Assembly: GCA_030737875.1 (NCBI GenBank)
Contig: CM060922.1
Coordinates: 320,752,956 to 320,816,955, forward strand
DNA: 64,000 nucleotides
Source of the DNA: Allium sativum
Taxonomy: Eukaryota > Streptophyta > Magnoliopsida > Asparagales > Amaryllidaceae
Reading direction: 5' to 3'
The notes below the pieces were generated by a model that saw nothing but the letters and a program-made list of their open reading frames with translations, was not told the origin of the DNA and ran no database searches. Numbering within the stretch: position 1 is the stretch's first letter; the number at the start of each line of letters is the position of its first letter. This document shows, piece by piece, positions 44,870 through 57,349 of this stretch. The translations under genes and the position numbers were made by a program.

Positions 44870-46524
44870 TTTGAAGTTATGTGTTCATTCACATTTTAGT
44901 TACAAATAGAGTTGTAACCTTTTAATATATGTTTATTTGCATCAAGAAATGCAAACAAAAGAACATCTTCATTTTTATGTACATTTGTATTGGAAAATGC
45001 AAATAAAATAATAATCTTTAATCTAATGTATATTATTGGAGATTGCAAGTAAAAGAATAATCTTTCAAAATGACAAAACGTCTATTCTCATTCCATGGAA
45101 AAGTGATAACAAGACAAAAATGAATATCTTTCTCTTAACAACTCTATAGTGACAAAACAAATAATTGGTTTCAACAAATGTAAATTGACAAAAGTAAATA
45201 ATTGGTTTTAACTAGTGTGAATTGACAAAAGTGAATATTTGTTTTAACTAGTATAAATTGACTAAAATGAATATTTGTTTTTAACTAATATAAATTAACA
45301 AAAATGAATAATTGGTTTTAACTAATATAAATTAACAAAAGTGATTAATTTTTATTTCAATTCTAATATAATATTTCAGTGCTATATTTTGTTTCTTTCT
45401 TTTAATTTAGACAAGTTGAGTGTTTTTGTCTATTTTACTTTAATGATAAAAATATGAATGTTTAGTTATTCATTCTTTACAAAAGTTTAAATAAACATTT
45501 TCAATTCATTCTTTTTGAAGTGACAAAAAGAACTCATTTTATTTCTAGTTTGTTTGGAAACAAGGAATGCAAATAAAGGAACAAATTCTATAATTTAATG
45601 TATATTTGCATTAGTGAATGCTAAATAAAAGAACAAATCTTATTTTCAATGAATATTTGCATTAGTGGTTACAAATAAAAGAATAGATCCTCATTCCAAT
45701 GTATATTTGCATAAGAGAATGCAAATAAAAGAAACAAATTTTCCCTTTTTAAAGTACATTTGCATTGGTGATAGTATATAACCAAACTTTTATTTCAATG
45801 ATCAAATTCTAAATAAAATGTGGTTTTTATTTCACTAATAAAGTTTTGACCAAAGATGTCCACTACCAAAGTTTGATAAAAAATGTTCTCTTTTTATTTC
45901 AATACATATGTTTAACAAAAATGTTATTTTAATTCACATATTTTGACAAAGACACTATTTTGACAAAATCACTATTTTTTTTTTCAATAACCATATTTGA
46001 CCAGAGATGTGTTTTTATTTTCATATCATATTTGTGTTTGTAGAATGTACATAAAAGATGGACTTATTTCAATGACATATTTGTATTGAAAAAATACAAA
46101 TAAAAAGATGTTCCATTTTTATGTTTATATTTATGTTGAAAAATACAAATAAAAGATAGTACATTTTTCTATGTTTATATTGGTGTTAAGGACACAAATA
46201 AAAAGGTGATTCATTTCTACGTGTATGTTTGTGTTGAAATCACAATTAAAAAGATAGTTCATTTCAATCCAATGAGGTGATACAATAATGTTTTATATTG
46301 GATTGACAATTCTATTTCGATATATAAAAATGTGTATATTTGTATTAGTGAATGGTGATAAAAAGATAGACTTTAGTTTCATTGAATATTTGCATTGATA
46401 AATGCAAATAAAAGAATAAACCTTAATTTCAATGCATATTTGCATTGATAAATGTAAATAAAAGGATAAACTTTAGTTCTAATATATGTATTTGCATTGA
46501 TGAGTGCAATGAAGGAATAATTTG

Positions 46525-46562
<38 letters not shown>

Positions 46563-46596
46563 CATTGGTAAATGCAAATAACGAACAATTTCTATT

Positions 46597-46636
<40 letters not shown>

Positions 46637-46740
46637 GCATTGCTGAATGTAAATAAAAGAATAAATTTTGTTTTTAAAGTTTATTAGCATTATTAAATTC
46701 AAATAAAAGAATAAATTATATTTTGAAATATATTTGCAAA
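44870..46740. repeat. Degenerate tandem arrays in B2, units about 40 and 55-60 bp
   Basis: The main unit contains TATTTGCATT, a few bases, then AATGCAAATAAAAGAATAAA, so each unit has an inverted repeat ATTTGCATT/AATGCAAAT. Clear copies lie near 45,550-45,730 and 46,380-46,720. A second, roughly 40-bp unit (TTGGTTTTAACTAATATAAA plus TTGACAAAAGTGAATA) repeats about six times at 45,120-45,360. Two (AT)n runs are embedded (46,531-46,558 and 46,599-46,630). Confidence 0.8.
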
Positions 46741-47699
46741 CAAAAATGTAACTTCTGAAAATAATTTCTTATTTACATATAAAATGTAAACAAAATTGGG
46801 ATTTCCAAAACATGTATTTTTATTTACATAAAAATGTAAACAAAAAGGTGGTTTCCAAATATAACCTTTAATTCACTCATGCCATGTAAATAAAGTTTTA
46901 TTTTACTAATATGTTTTTAATATCAACAATAAAATTTAATATTTTATTGTTATACTAATCCTAGAACATCTTACGTTTAATGTGATAGTAAAAAGAAGAA
47001 TTTTTACTGTAATTCATAAATCGTGTTCTAAGTGTAAACAAATAAGAATAGGATTTTTATTTGTTAGCCAAATTCTGTTGTAATGAAACAAATGAAAATA
47101 TATTTTATATATTGTTCATATCCCAACGTGAGTAAACAAATAAAAATAATATTTTATTTGTCATTCAAATCCTGTTCTAAAATAGAGAAATAAAAATAAG
47201 GTTTTATTTGTCGATCAGATTCTATTGTTCATTTCAGAATAATAAAAATGATATTTTAATAATTTAAAATAAATTTGAGCAACTAGATCTGAAATAAAAT
47301 ATGATTTTAATCTACATTTAGATTTAATTTTCTAATCGCAAATAAAATTCAACAATATATTAAATTCAATGCGGATCTAGCATATCATGAACAACAAAAC
47401 ATACCACAAGCAACAATCAACAATATGTACAACAAAGATTCAGATCTGAATTAACATCAAAATACAATTATTTCTAACGCGAGAAAAATAATTGATAATT
47501 AATTAAATAATAAAATTCAGAGTTCTCACATTGATATGGCTGAAAATTCGACTGTCTCGGTTTCACCTCTGGTCTGCGCCATTGCGAAGGTCTCTGAAAG
47601 ACGAGTCCAACGCAACTTACGGTTCGTAAAACGGCCCTCGTATGAAAGAGATATTGAATTTTAAAGATTGTATAAATTAAGTATTAAATAAATAAAATA

Positions 47700-47960
47700 A
47701 TATTAAAATAATAACCTTCTTCCTCCTTCCACGTTTCGGCCGAACCCATTTGGTCCCTTCCTTGACCAAAATCGCACCTCGCTAGAAGCGCCCAGAGGTC
47801 GATCAAACTTCACCACGTCATAGCCCCGGTCCTCCTCCCCCTTCGCCTGCCTTGGGTCCCCACTCGCGCCCCCATGTGGCCCACAAACCCCATTCAAAAC
47901 CGGCCACTTCACGCCCAAAAATCGAGCACCACAAAGCTCCAGAGATGATCATCATCGTAT
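47700..47960. other. GC-rich island in B2 LTR
   Basis: This holds the same LTR position as the GC-rich block of B1 (5,540-5,795), but the sequence differs. A 71-codon frame on the minus strand has no known match. It is probably the leader region near the LTR promoter, by inference. Confidence 0.4.
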
Positions 47961-49162
47961 GAGATTAAAGCTCTCGAAATTCTCTTCGATTTGGTATATA
48001 ATTTGTTGATTTTCACTGAACGGATTGAGAGAAATTAACGTTTGAATTTCGGAACTTTCTGGCCATTGTTCTAAGGGTAGGCGGTGGCTATGCATTAGGG
48101 TTAGGGTTTCTTTTTATTTTTTTATTATTAAGATTCTCGTAAAACGTGTTTTAACGGTGGATTTCTGGACTGTCTCAGAATTGGGCCTGCTTACTGTCGA
48201 TCTTAACGTTTTGAGGCCTTTTGAACGCAATGGGATAGGTCTCGGGGTCCAATTCCGAAATCTGTAGAAATTTATTTAAAATCACATTAAAAATTAATTA
48301 ATTAAATATTTACCGTACATTTAAATATGCCAGGGCCACATACAACCTCTAAAAATTCCAGAAAAATTATTTTTAGCTTTCTTATGACGATACGGTTCTA
48401 ACAAGACTAATTTAGTTGCATTCTAAGACTGTTTGAAAAATGGCTATTTTCAAGCCGTTTAAATTTAACTAAAATAATCAAAACACATTTTTGTTTGCCA
48501 CGCTCACATATTAACTCGAAAAAATTATGAAAATTGAAATCTAGCTATAATTTGACATTTCGGTTCTAACAAAAGTGGTTTCGTCGAAAACGGAGGTCGT
48601 TTGAAAAATGACTATTTTTAAGGCCAATATATTTAATATTAAAAATACATTTTTAAACTAATAAATTCCGAAACTCAAAATATATAAGTGTTTATACTTT
48701 TTAAATGCAGAAACATTATTCCAGACTCAATGGAAGTGGTTTCGAGTCCAAATTCCTTCATATGTGAAAAGTAGCCCTTCGGGCCATATATATTATATAT
48801 AAATTCTACATCGACCTTTCTAAATTTTGAATTAGCCATAACTTTTGATTTTTAAAATGAAATTTCAAATTTTTAGATTCGTTAGGAAGATATGATTAAA
48901 CAGATTTAAATATTTCTGGTTTCACTCAATTCTGATTTATTATGAGTTCTGTACATTCAGTTAAAGTTCAAAATTAAAATTTTAAAACTACAGCGCCATT
49001 TCTAACTCCATTTATAATTAAATTAAATTTTTCCGTTTTAACTTCGATTAAAAATAAATTCTGGCCATTATTATTTATAGAAATTATATTATATCCTCAA
49101 AATTCATTAAAATTTTCTAAAATAAATTTTTTAAATTGGTTCAGAATTTGTGGGTTGTTACA

Positions 49163-50418
49163 CAATACAACGCAATGCGCGAATATGCCAGAAGGGTAAG
49201 CGGAGTATTGAAGGAAAGGCTGGACGAAATCATCTGTCTGAAAAGAGACATTGCTAGGAACAAGAAAACCTTAGGATTTCTTGAGAAGAAAATTAAGGAC
49301 CAGGAGCTACAGGCTGCGACCGACAAAGAAAAATATATATAAGAAATTGAGGACCCGAATGTCCAGGTCCAACAGAGAGGCCGGGAATGCGATTTGATGA
49401 AAGGAGAGATCGAATCTTTGAATGAGGATAGGGCTCGGTTGGTTCTTGAAATACAAAATCTCAAAGCCACCCTTCGTTCGTCCAAGCTAGCCAAAAATCA
49501 GGCTGAAGAAAATGTCGCAGCAGCAATTGAGTCCGCTGACAACATGAAACTTCAGCATGACATTGATGTTGAGGCCATTAAAGACGAGTATGCTTAGGAG
49601 AAAGTTGAAATGAAATGGGCATGCTAGTCAGACCCTTTCATTTTTTTCTAGCTTCCTTCATCATAGGGATTTGTCTTGGATGCTAAGGTATTCCAGGCTA
49701 TTGACTGATACATGGAAGATAGTTTTGTGGGAAGAAAGAAAAGCAGCAAAGGGGCAGCCAGTGGACGAGGCATTGTTGATGAACCAAATTTTAAATGACA
49801 AGGAACGAGCAATCGTGGCGGAGGCGAGGAGTCGAGAAAAAAGTGTGGCAGAAGCAGAGTGCCGCATGATTAAGGGGAAATCGGTTTCCTAGACTGAGGT
49901 TGGTAGCAGTTGACCTAAAGCGCCTACTCCTTTCGCACATGTGGTTATTGAAAAGGATTCATCATCTACTCCTTCATCTGAACCAGTCAAAATCGTGGGA
50001 GAGCAGCCGATCAATCCCAATGTTGGAGGTAAGCTTTTTCACTAATCCTAAAGTTACCCGTTCTATCTTGATTTGTAATTTTATGACAGGTACCTTATCA
50101 GCGAATGAGAGAGTGGAGGTAGAACCTGCTGCTGGGGAGAAGGGCAAAGCAGAAGAAGCAAACAGAGTCTTAAGGGAGGAGAGGATTAATATTGCTTTGT
50201 CAGAGGACAAGGACGTTGCGATCAAAGGGGAGTCTGAGAGAAAGGATCACCCGTCTTTGGCCGAGATCAAAGCTCGGAATGATAAGGAATTTGTTTCTCT
50301 GAAGCCTAAACCATTCGAAGACACTTTGAGCATTAAACCTGTCCGATCCATTCCCCTGACCATCCTTTCTTCATCTAGTCACACAAGCCTCAACACCAGC
50401 TTCTTGTTCTTCTGGTAG
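49163..50418 (+). pseudogene. Tat-2 antisense gene, downstream part, coiled coil
   Basis: This continues the gene after B2 with NAMREYARRVSGVLKERLDE and a coiled coil rich in Lys/Glu (KKTLGFLEKKIKDQELQ; EIQNLKATLRSSKLAKNQAE). In-frame stops occur near 49,340 and 49,596. A later segment (49,671-49,892) reads EERKAAKGQPVDEALLMNQI. A possible intron runs from GGTAAGC (about 50,028) to TTTTATGACAG (about 50,090), after which an acidic C-terminal segment (GTLSANERVEVEPAAGEKG) runs to 50,418. The same general plan as the Tat-1 gene supports homology. The function is unknown. Confidence 0.65.
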
Positions 50419-51430
50419 CACGCTTGGGGGATCGATACGCAGGTTAAATACCGAGGAAGCACTGGATATGATCATACAAAAAGAGCTAGCGGAAATTAGT
50501 AGTCAAGGAATAATGCCACCTCCTTTTTAGAAGGCTTCTTGCATGTTTCATTAAGGCCCCCTAGAAAGTTCCATGCAAGTGCGGCCCTCGTTCTTTTGTA
50601 ATCACCAAACTCTATATTTCTGGAGATGATGTTTTGGATTGTACCTGTCATGCAGCAATATTTTGTAATCATGCTATGGTACTTTAAATGAAAATCTACT
50701 TGTTTCGTAAATATCTAGGACATCTACGTGCAAAAAATATCATGTGAATTTCTTGTCTCGTTTTAGTAATTGAGGGTGACTTGAACGCTACTCTAGTCGG
50801 GAGTATCCATCAATCCTCTTGCCCCAGTGTTTGGGTAAGTTGTTTGAGTAGTGGTCTCTCTAGTCATACTCAAGTGGCTTCAACCTTGATCAGGGGTCGA
50901 GCGTAGTTGATCAGGAGCACTTTCAGTTCTTTATACTCATCTTTTAGTCAGTAAAGGGTAGAGTCCTTTTTTTTAGGGATCGAGCGGTCTTTTGTCGGGG
51001 TGCACCATTCACGCTCTTTTGTCGTTTATACTCATCCTCAAGTCGTGCGGTTAAGAGTTGAATCCCGACAGTTAGTCAATAGGATTGAATTGGGAGTGAT
51101 CTTACTTTGAGTCAATCAAAGTGGTAAAAAAATGGTCTGATCAGCCAAAGTTGGAAGTCGGTACCATCGACATGGTCGAGCCCTTATTCCTTCAATTAAG
51201 TCAACTTGCTACGTTTCTGTCCGTCCTGTTAGAGCGTCGGGGCGTAAGCCATGGTTGGTTAAGTCACAGCCCTTAGCTTTTACAACAATAACAAAACAAA
51301 GTAAGAAAGGAGACTTTTATTCATATGATACTGTAATCTAGGAAATGTCGCATAATACAATGCTAAAAACAAATGAACTAATAAAAATGTTTTAGAACAT
51401 TCTTAAGAAAGATAAAGTCGTAAATGCTCT
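50419..51430. repeat. Tat-2 downstream region with degenerate repeats
   Basis: No gene. On the minus strand GATGAGTATAAA recurs (near 51,025-51,037 and 50,930-50,943) with CTCGACCCCTGATCA and CTCGATCCCT units. This recalls the GAGAGTATAAAAG repeats of Tat-1 in the same place. The rest is unremarkable. Confidence 0.6.
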
Positions 51431-52600
51431 GCATTCTATGCTCTTTGAACTGGCTCGCCATCCACAGTTGTTAGCCTAAAAATTCCATTATCAAGCTTTC
51501 GTTGAATGACATAGGGTCCTTCCCACCTAGGGCTCATATGGACCGGGACCATGAAGATTCGATTCAAAATAAGGTCGCCCACTTCGAAAGTTTTTGGCTG
51601 GACCTTTTTATTGTAATATCGTGCGACCCTTCGCTTGCAGGCTGTTGTGCAAAGGTTTGCCTCTTCTCTTTTTTCATCAATCATGTCTAACGATGTCAGG
51701 AGAAGCGCCTTATTAGACAAGGATAATAGTAAGTCGCCCGATGAGACGGGGCTTCAAGCTCTATTAGAAGAATTGCTTCCGAACCATAGGATAAAGGGAA
51801 AGGAGTATGATCGTAGTAGTTTTTGGGTGGTACGATATGCTAGTAGGGCCAGAGGAAATTCATCAACCCATTTTCCTTTAGCTCACTCTAACCGCTTTTT
51901 CAAAATGGTTTTAACGATCTTATTAACTTCTTCGACTTGACCATTAGACTGCGGATGTGTGACCGTGGTATATTTCTTCTCGATATGGTATCTCCCACAA
52001 AAATCTCTAAACTCCAGACTATCGAACTGGGTTCCATTGTCTATGATGATGGTTCAGAGCACCCCATATTGGCGTATAATGTTTCTGACGATAAAGTTGA
52101 TGACCTTCTTCGTCATGATCGTAGTCATCTGTTCGGCCTCTACCCATTTTGTAAAGTAGTCTACCACTACGATCGCATATCCAGCACCCCCCTTCGAAAT
52201 AGGAAAAGTTCCAATAATATCTATTCCCCAGACAGCGAATGGCCAAGGACTAGCTGTTTGGATGATCTCCGTTGGGGGAGCTCGTGGGATTTGCGCGAAC
52301 CTCTAGCATTTGTCACATCTTTTGGAATAATTAGCAGCATCTTTATAGATAGTCGCCCAGAAATTTCCATAGTGCAATATCTTCCTGGCTAAGGTTTTCC
52401 CCTTATATCTGCTCCACAATCTCCTTTATGCACTTCTTTTAGTATTCTCTTGATATCATCATTGGCCACGCACCTAAACATGGGGACAGGGAATCCTCTT
52501 CTATACAGCTGGCCTTGTCTGTCGTTTTTTCTTTCGGGTAACGTACCATAGAGGAGGAAATTTTTGATGGGATTCATTCATGATTCTCCTTCGGGTTCTG
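51431..52600 (-). pseudogene. Tat-2 integrase, disrupted
   Basis: The C-terminal part is the open frame 51,720-51,436 (RVARYYNKKVQPKTFEVGDL, PRWEGPYVIQRKLDNGIFRL). Upstream on the minus strand the core is recognisable through stops: WGIDIIGTFPI and YFTKWVEAE, then IIIDNGTQF at about 52,025-52,050 and HPQSNGQVEEVNKIV at about 51,910-51,955. All three acidic catalytic residues can therefore be seen, but in-frame stops, for example one just before IIIDNG, break the frame. The HHCC side lies in 52,577-52,389 (CVANDDIKRILKEVHKGDCG). Confidence 0.82.
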
Positions 52601-53520
52601 CATCAGCCTTGTTGTCTTCCATCTTCTCGATATTTGGTACACTCAGGGTTTCTATGGGAACCAGCTTTGTCTTGGCCGGGTGGTCTGAACTAGCTAGTTT
52701 TGCCAACCTATCTGCCTTCTGGTTCTCGCCCCGAGAATATGGGAAATGCTATACCGGTCGAAACCTTGCAACAATTTATCAACTTACTTAAGATAAGAGG
52801 TTAGCCGATCTCCCTTAGTGACAAATTCCTTTCGAACTTGGCAAACAAAAAGTTGTGAATCGCAAAAAATCTTGACCGATGTTATCTACAAGTCTCTTGC
52901 GAGTTTAAGCCTGGAAATCAAGGCCTCATACTCATAATCATTATTGGTAGCTAGAAAGTTTAACCTCAAAGCATACTAAACCGACCGTCCTTCGGGAGAT
53001 AGCAATACTATGCCGGCTCCCTAGCGTCATTTGTTTCGGGCTCCATCCTTATATAGCTTCCAAATGATTGGTTCCGGTCCAGCCATTGAGGGCTTAAACC
53101 GTCGCTCTGATCTTCATCTTCCAAGGTAGTAAATTCCACTATAAAATCGGCTAAGGCCTGGCCTCGGATAGATTTTCCTGGAATGAAAGTTAAGTCGAAC
53201 TGGCTCATTTCAATATTCCATTTTAGTAGTCTCCCACTTGCCTCGGGTCGTTGCAAGACTTGCCGAAGGGGTTGATCGGTAAATATATTAATCGTATGGG
53301 CTTGAAAATAGTGACGAAGATTCCTCGATGCAACCAATAAGCTATAAGCAAGCTTTTCGATCTTTTGATAATTGCGCTCGACCCATGTTAGTTTTTTGCT
53401 GACATAGTAAACTGGCCATTGTACTTGTTCTTCTTCACGGATCAGGACCGAACTCACCACATGTGTGGATACTGCTAGATAAAAAATAAGTCATCATGGT
53501 CGATTGGCTTAGAGAGAATA
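52601..53520 (-). pseudogene. Tat-2 dual RNase H region, disrupted
   Basis: The gypsy RNase H is in 53,460-53,008 (VSSVLIREEEQVQWPVYYVS, IFTDQPLRQVLQRPEASGRL, QALADFIVEFTT). The archaeal-type second RNase H follows in broken frames around 52,740-52,990: the minus strand gives NNDYEYEALIS near 52,940 and IFCDSQLFVCQV near 52,860, corresponding to YEALIAG and IFCDSKLVV of Tat-1. This confirms the Tat lineage. Confidence 0.82.
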
Positions 53521-54470
53521 AGAGGTTTTTCCAAATGATCGATCAGATTTTGGAAAGATTCGACACAATCAGGCGTCCAAGTGAAGTTTCGCTTCCCTAT
53601 CTTAATTAATTCAAAGAAGGGTAGCACTTATCTGTTGCTTTCGAAATGAACCGACCCATTGCTGCTACCTAACCCGCTAGACTTTGAACATCCTTGATCC
53701 GTCGAGGTTCCTGAATTCCCTTAAGGGCCGATATCTGGTCAAGGTTAATTGCGATTCCATGGGAACTCACAACAAAACCCAGGAACTTGCCCAAAGCTAT
53801 TCCAAAGGAGCACTTTAAAGGATTCGGCTTCATGCCATACTTCCATATAATGCCAAACATCCCCGAGAGATCATTCACGTGTTCGAATGATTGTTTTGAC
53901 TTTACTAACATATCGTCCACATATACCTTCATTGTTTTTCCTATCTGGTCATGGATCATCCAGTTGACTAGCCTTTGATAGGTCACCCCTGCGTTCTTCA
54001 GGCTAAAAGGCATTACCACGTAGCAGTATAGCCCAAGTCAGTGATGAAGCTAGTATGTTCTTCGTCGGAGACATGCATGGCGATCAGGTTGTATCCCGAG
54101 TAGGCATCCATAAATGAAAGTAGCTCATGCCCGGCAGTTGAATCGACCAATTGATCAATCCTAGGTAAGGGAAAGCTGTTCTTGGGGCATGCTTTATTTA
54201 AGTCGGAAAAATCAATACAAATTTTCCACTTCCCATTAGCCTTCTTCACTAGTATCGGGTTAGTTATCCAGTCTGGATAGGTCGAATCCTAGATAAATCC
54301 GTTGGCTTGCAACTTCTTGATTTCCTCTTTCAATGCCATCGAACTTTCAGGGCCGAGCATTAACCTCTTTTGTTTTATAGGGGTGTATTTTGGGTCGATG
54401 TTGAGGGAATGAGTTATAATTTAGGGTGAGATCCAACACATATCAGCGTGGGTCCAGGAAAACACGTCTA
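53521..54470 (-). pseudogene. Tat-2 reverse transcriptase, disrupted
   Basis: Two overlapping frames carry RT: 54,249-54,013 (KKANGKWKICIDFSDLNKAC, SFMDAYSGYN) and 54,019-53,669 (VMPFSLKNAGVTYQRLVN and the intact YVDD box at residues 33-36 of that frame). A short frameshift lies between them near 54,015-54,035 (after ITDLG). The N-terminal RT part, with LGPESSMALKEEIKKL-like codons, is around 54,300-54,370, and the pre-RT linker reads into 54,470. Confidence 0.88.
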
Positions 54471-54887
54471 AGTTTTCTCAGAGGAATTCAGTTTGTTCCC
54501 TTGTCCGTAGGGAATCAAGATGGGATCCAATCTTTAGGACCTTAGTGGGTTCACCTTATCGATCAGAATTTCCATTGTGCCCTCATTCGGGGCCGCCCTT
54601 CTGTACCTCGGCTTATCATCCTCTCGTGGGTCGATGTCTTCGACCTCACAGACGGACGGTCCAGACCGGGGTGTTCTCTGTAATTGCTACGCTTCTTTCC
54701 CATCCCCGGGGAGAGAGGATTTTTCAGTCTCCTTGCTACTATTGCCTCGTAACTCCTTCCATTCTGCCAAGTAACATGCTCGACCTGTTACTTGGTCTCC
54801 TCGTACCGTCCCTATCCTACTATCAGTTGGAAACTTCAAAAGCAAACACTAGGGGGCGATACATGCCCTGAATACAGCAAAGGCGGG
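54471..54887 (-). pseudogene. Tat-2 protease-RT linker, decayed
   Basis: By position this is the linker between protease and RT. I see no intact frame on the pol strand. A plus-strand frame (54,545-54,871) is an antisense shadow without recognisable content. Confidence 0.5.
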
Positions 54888-55448
54888 TCATCCAAAAAAG
54901 GCATTATAGTGCGAGTTGATATTCATTACAACAAATGGAAAAATTCTGACTCTTCGACGATCTCCGTCCCCCAGTTCTACAAGCAACTTGACCTGGCCGA
55001 TGGTTTCGGTGGAGGCTCCGTTATAACCGCGTATCTGGCCATCATATGGCTCCAAGTCCTTTAGTTCCAATTTCATTTGGTCATAGGCCTGCTTGAATAG
55101 AATGTTCACTGAGCTTTCGTTGTCAACTAGGACCTTTCGAACCATGGCCGAGCCAATAACAGCTGTTATCACCAACAGATCGACCATCGGGATTTCTATG
55201 TCGATCGATTCCCGGTCGTGGAAGACAATATCGTCGCCCATCGTCTTTCTTTGTTTGATGGGACTTGTAGCCTCATGGGGGTTTGCTTCTTCAACATCGA
55301 AGTGTTTCGCAGAGTTGACGTACCGTTCCATGGCTCTAGTACTATGGCACGCCGGATGCGGTCCTCCAACAATGGCGTTTATAACAATCCCCTTTCCTTT
55401 CTCCTGGGGGGTTGCATGAGATGTACCTTGGTTCTGCTTGGGTACCAC
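54888..55448 (-). pseudogene. Tat-2 protease, active-site change
   Basis: The aspartic protease frame reads VINAIVGGPHPACHS, AMERYVNSAKH and VVRKVLVDNESSVNILF, ending HYNAFFG. The active-site segment is DNESS where Tat-1 has DNGSS. The Gly-to-Glu change would be expected to inactivate an aspartic protease of this type. The catalytic Asp itself is present. Confidence 0.85.
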
Positions 55449-57229
55449 CTTCCCTTGCCCATGTCCCTCAAACTTGCCTTGTACTTATCAAGTTTTCCTT
55501 CTCGAATCAACTTTTCAATGATGTCCCTTGGATGTCGACATTCGTTGGTCGTATGCCCGTAAATATCATGGAACATGCAATATTTCCCGGTTGCCCGTTC
55601 TTTCTCCGTAGACTCTCGTGGGAGCGGCTTCTTATATTGCACCGTACTGCAGGTATCAAGATATATATTCTCCAATGTGTCATTCAAGGCTGTGTATACA
55701 TCAAATACCTAGAACCGGGGGTGCTACCGAGCGTTCCCCCTCTGTCTTAAACTCTCATTGGTCTCCTTTGATCCTTCGTTGCTTCGCTTGCCCTGGTTTT
55801 CAACATTTACTTCCACTTTCCCCGAGTTATCCCCAGATTGTTTGACTGTGACATTGTTTTGGGTCGTCGGGGCAAATGCAATTTTTGACCCATCTTCTTC
55901 TTCTAACTGCACATCTTCTTGTCTCAAGTGGATATGGGTTTTTTCATAAAAAGCCTCTATCATCATTGGCGGATTTCCAATTAAATACTTTCCAAACTCT
56001 GTCCGCTTTTCGATGCCATCGACCATGGCCATCAGAACAGTTTCATGATTGGGGTCGCTGAATTTAGTAGTAGCTCGATTGAATCGATTGAGATAATTCC
56101 TCATGGATTCACCTCTCCCCTGCTTGACCGCTGAAAGAGCCATAACATGCTTCTACTTGGTAGCGTGGAGGCGGAACCGAGTTAAAAAATTTCATTCAGA
56201 TCATTATAGCAAGGAATCGACCTCCCGGGCAAGGGTACAAACCACATGAGTGATATCCCGCTTAAAAAGATTGGGAAAGACTTGCACTGGATAGTTTCTA
56301 GGGCCACCGCTACTTCCATGTGCCAGGAATATCTCATTAGATGTTGTTGTGGGTCAGAGGTTCCATCATACTGGTTCATCTAGGGCATATTAGATCTCCT
56401 ATGGAATTCCACTTGTAAAATGTCATCAGTGAACGGTGTATGGCTTTGGTCAGGCCCCCAGTCTTCATTGCTATGTCTGCGGCTATCGTTCATGATCTGC
56501 CACACCAAGGTGGTTAGATTGGGTGGGATGACTGTATCAGGATCGACCTCCTCAACAGACCGACCTCTTCTGGCCCTTTCGGCAGGCAATGCCATCCGGG
56601 CGTTCCTTCTTCCTCCTCGGATATCTTGGTCAATCACAAGATTCCGAGGGGGATGAATAAGGGCCCGATCCTCTCGAGTAATATTTGGATTCGCAGGAGG
56701 AGAAGCCTCTCTGTTTTGTGGAGCTATAGGATCAACAAATTTCACCTTGGTTTGGTCAACTTGCACTTGGTTGCCTTCCCCCGGCGGGTCTTGGCGTCTC
56801 TTGAGACGTAATTGTCGAACATTTTCAGCTCTTTATAACGGGCGTCGAGACCAACGCGGGTTTCTACTTTCCCCAGAAGAGGAGGAGCCTTCTGACACTT
56901 AATCTAGTTGAGGAGGAGGGAGTTGATGGTCCCGGACCTCTTGGGCTTGGTTTAGAATTCCTCTCATTGTCTAGCCATGCGAGTCATATCTTGCCGCATC
57001 GCGGCATTCTCTTAAGCATGGGCTTTTAAGGCATCCGCAGTTTCCTTAAGTCGATCTATTACAACCATAAACTCGTCTCGTGTGGCGAAAGCAGAAGATG
57101 GAGCCGAGTCTATCCCGGATGGTAATGCAGGCTGATCTAGAGTAGTTTCAGGGGAGGTCAACCCGCCGACTACTGCAGACGTTCCTACCTACGGATTTTT
57201 TCCAGTATTGCGAACTAATTTTCCAGCCA
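55379..57229 (-). pseudogene. Tat-2 gag, disrupted
   Basis: The likely start is ATG at 57,229 (MAGKLVRNTGKNP), followed soon by a stop. The frame 56,766-56,380 has HTPFTDDILQVEFHRRSNMP, then a stop and NQYDGTSDPQQHLMRYSW (56,379-56,182), the counterpart of the Tat-1 capsid. 56,143-55,724 has ESMRNYLNRFNRATTKF, and 55,687-55,379 has the Cys/His motif CMFHDIYGHTTNECRHP. At least four stops or frame changes break it. Confidence 0.87.
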
Positions 57230-57349
57230 TAGTTTAATTAATGTAGAAATGAAAGTGTGATTTTTGTCTCAGACTTGGTGATCCGAATGTAGAGCAAAAA
57301 TCTGAACTGCTCTGAGAATGTCAAGTTCTCAGTGAAAGCACCAAAATAT

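Larger units (their letters stand above)
41450..49162 (-). mobile_element. Family B copy 2 (B2): solo LTR, 7.71 kb
   Basis: On the plus strand it opens TGTAACGACCC and closes GGGTTGTTACA, flanked by perfect CAATA duplications (41,445-41,449 and 49,163-49,167). It aligns with B1 in the same orientation, for example TTATAAGACCCAGGTCCCAT near 41,990 and 1,170. With no interior and intact duplications it is a solo LTR. It exceeds B1 mainly by repeat arrays between about 44,870 and 46,740. Most of 43,100-47,700 is AT-rich without a gene. A GC-rich block lies at 47,700-47,960. Confidence 0.88.

Noticed and set aside
46379..46687. Ile/Tyr-rich frames on both strands.
   Set aside because: They translate (AT)n runs and the B2 tandem array.
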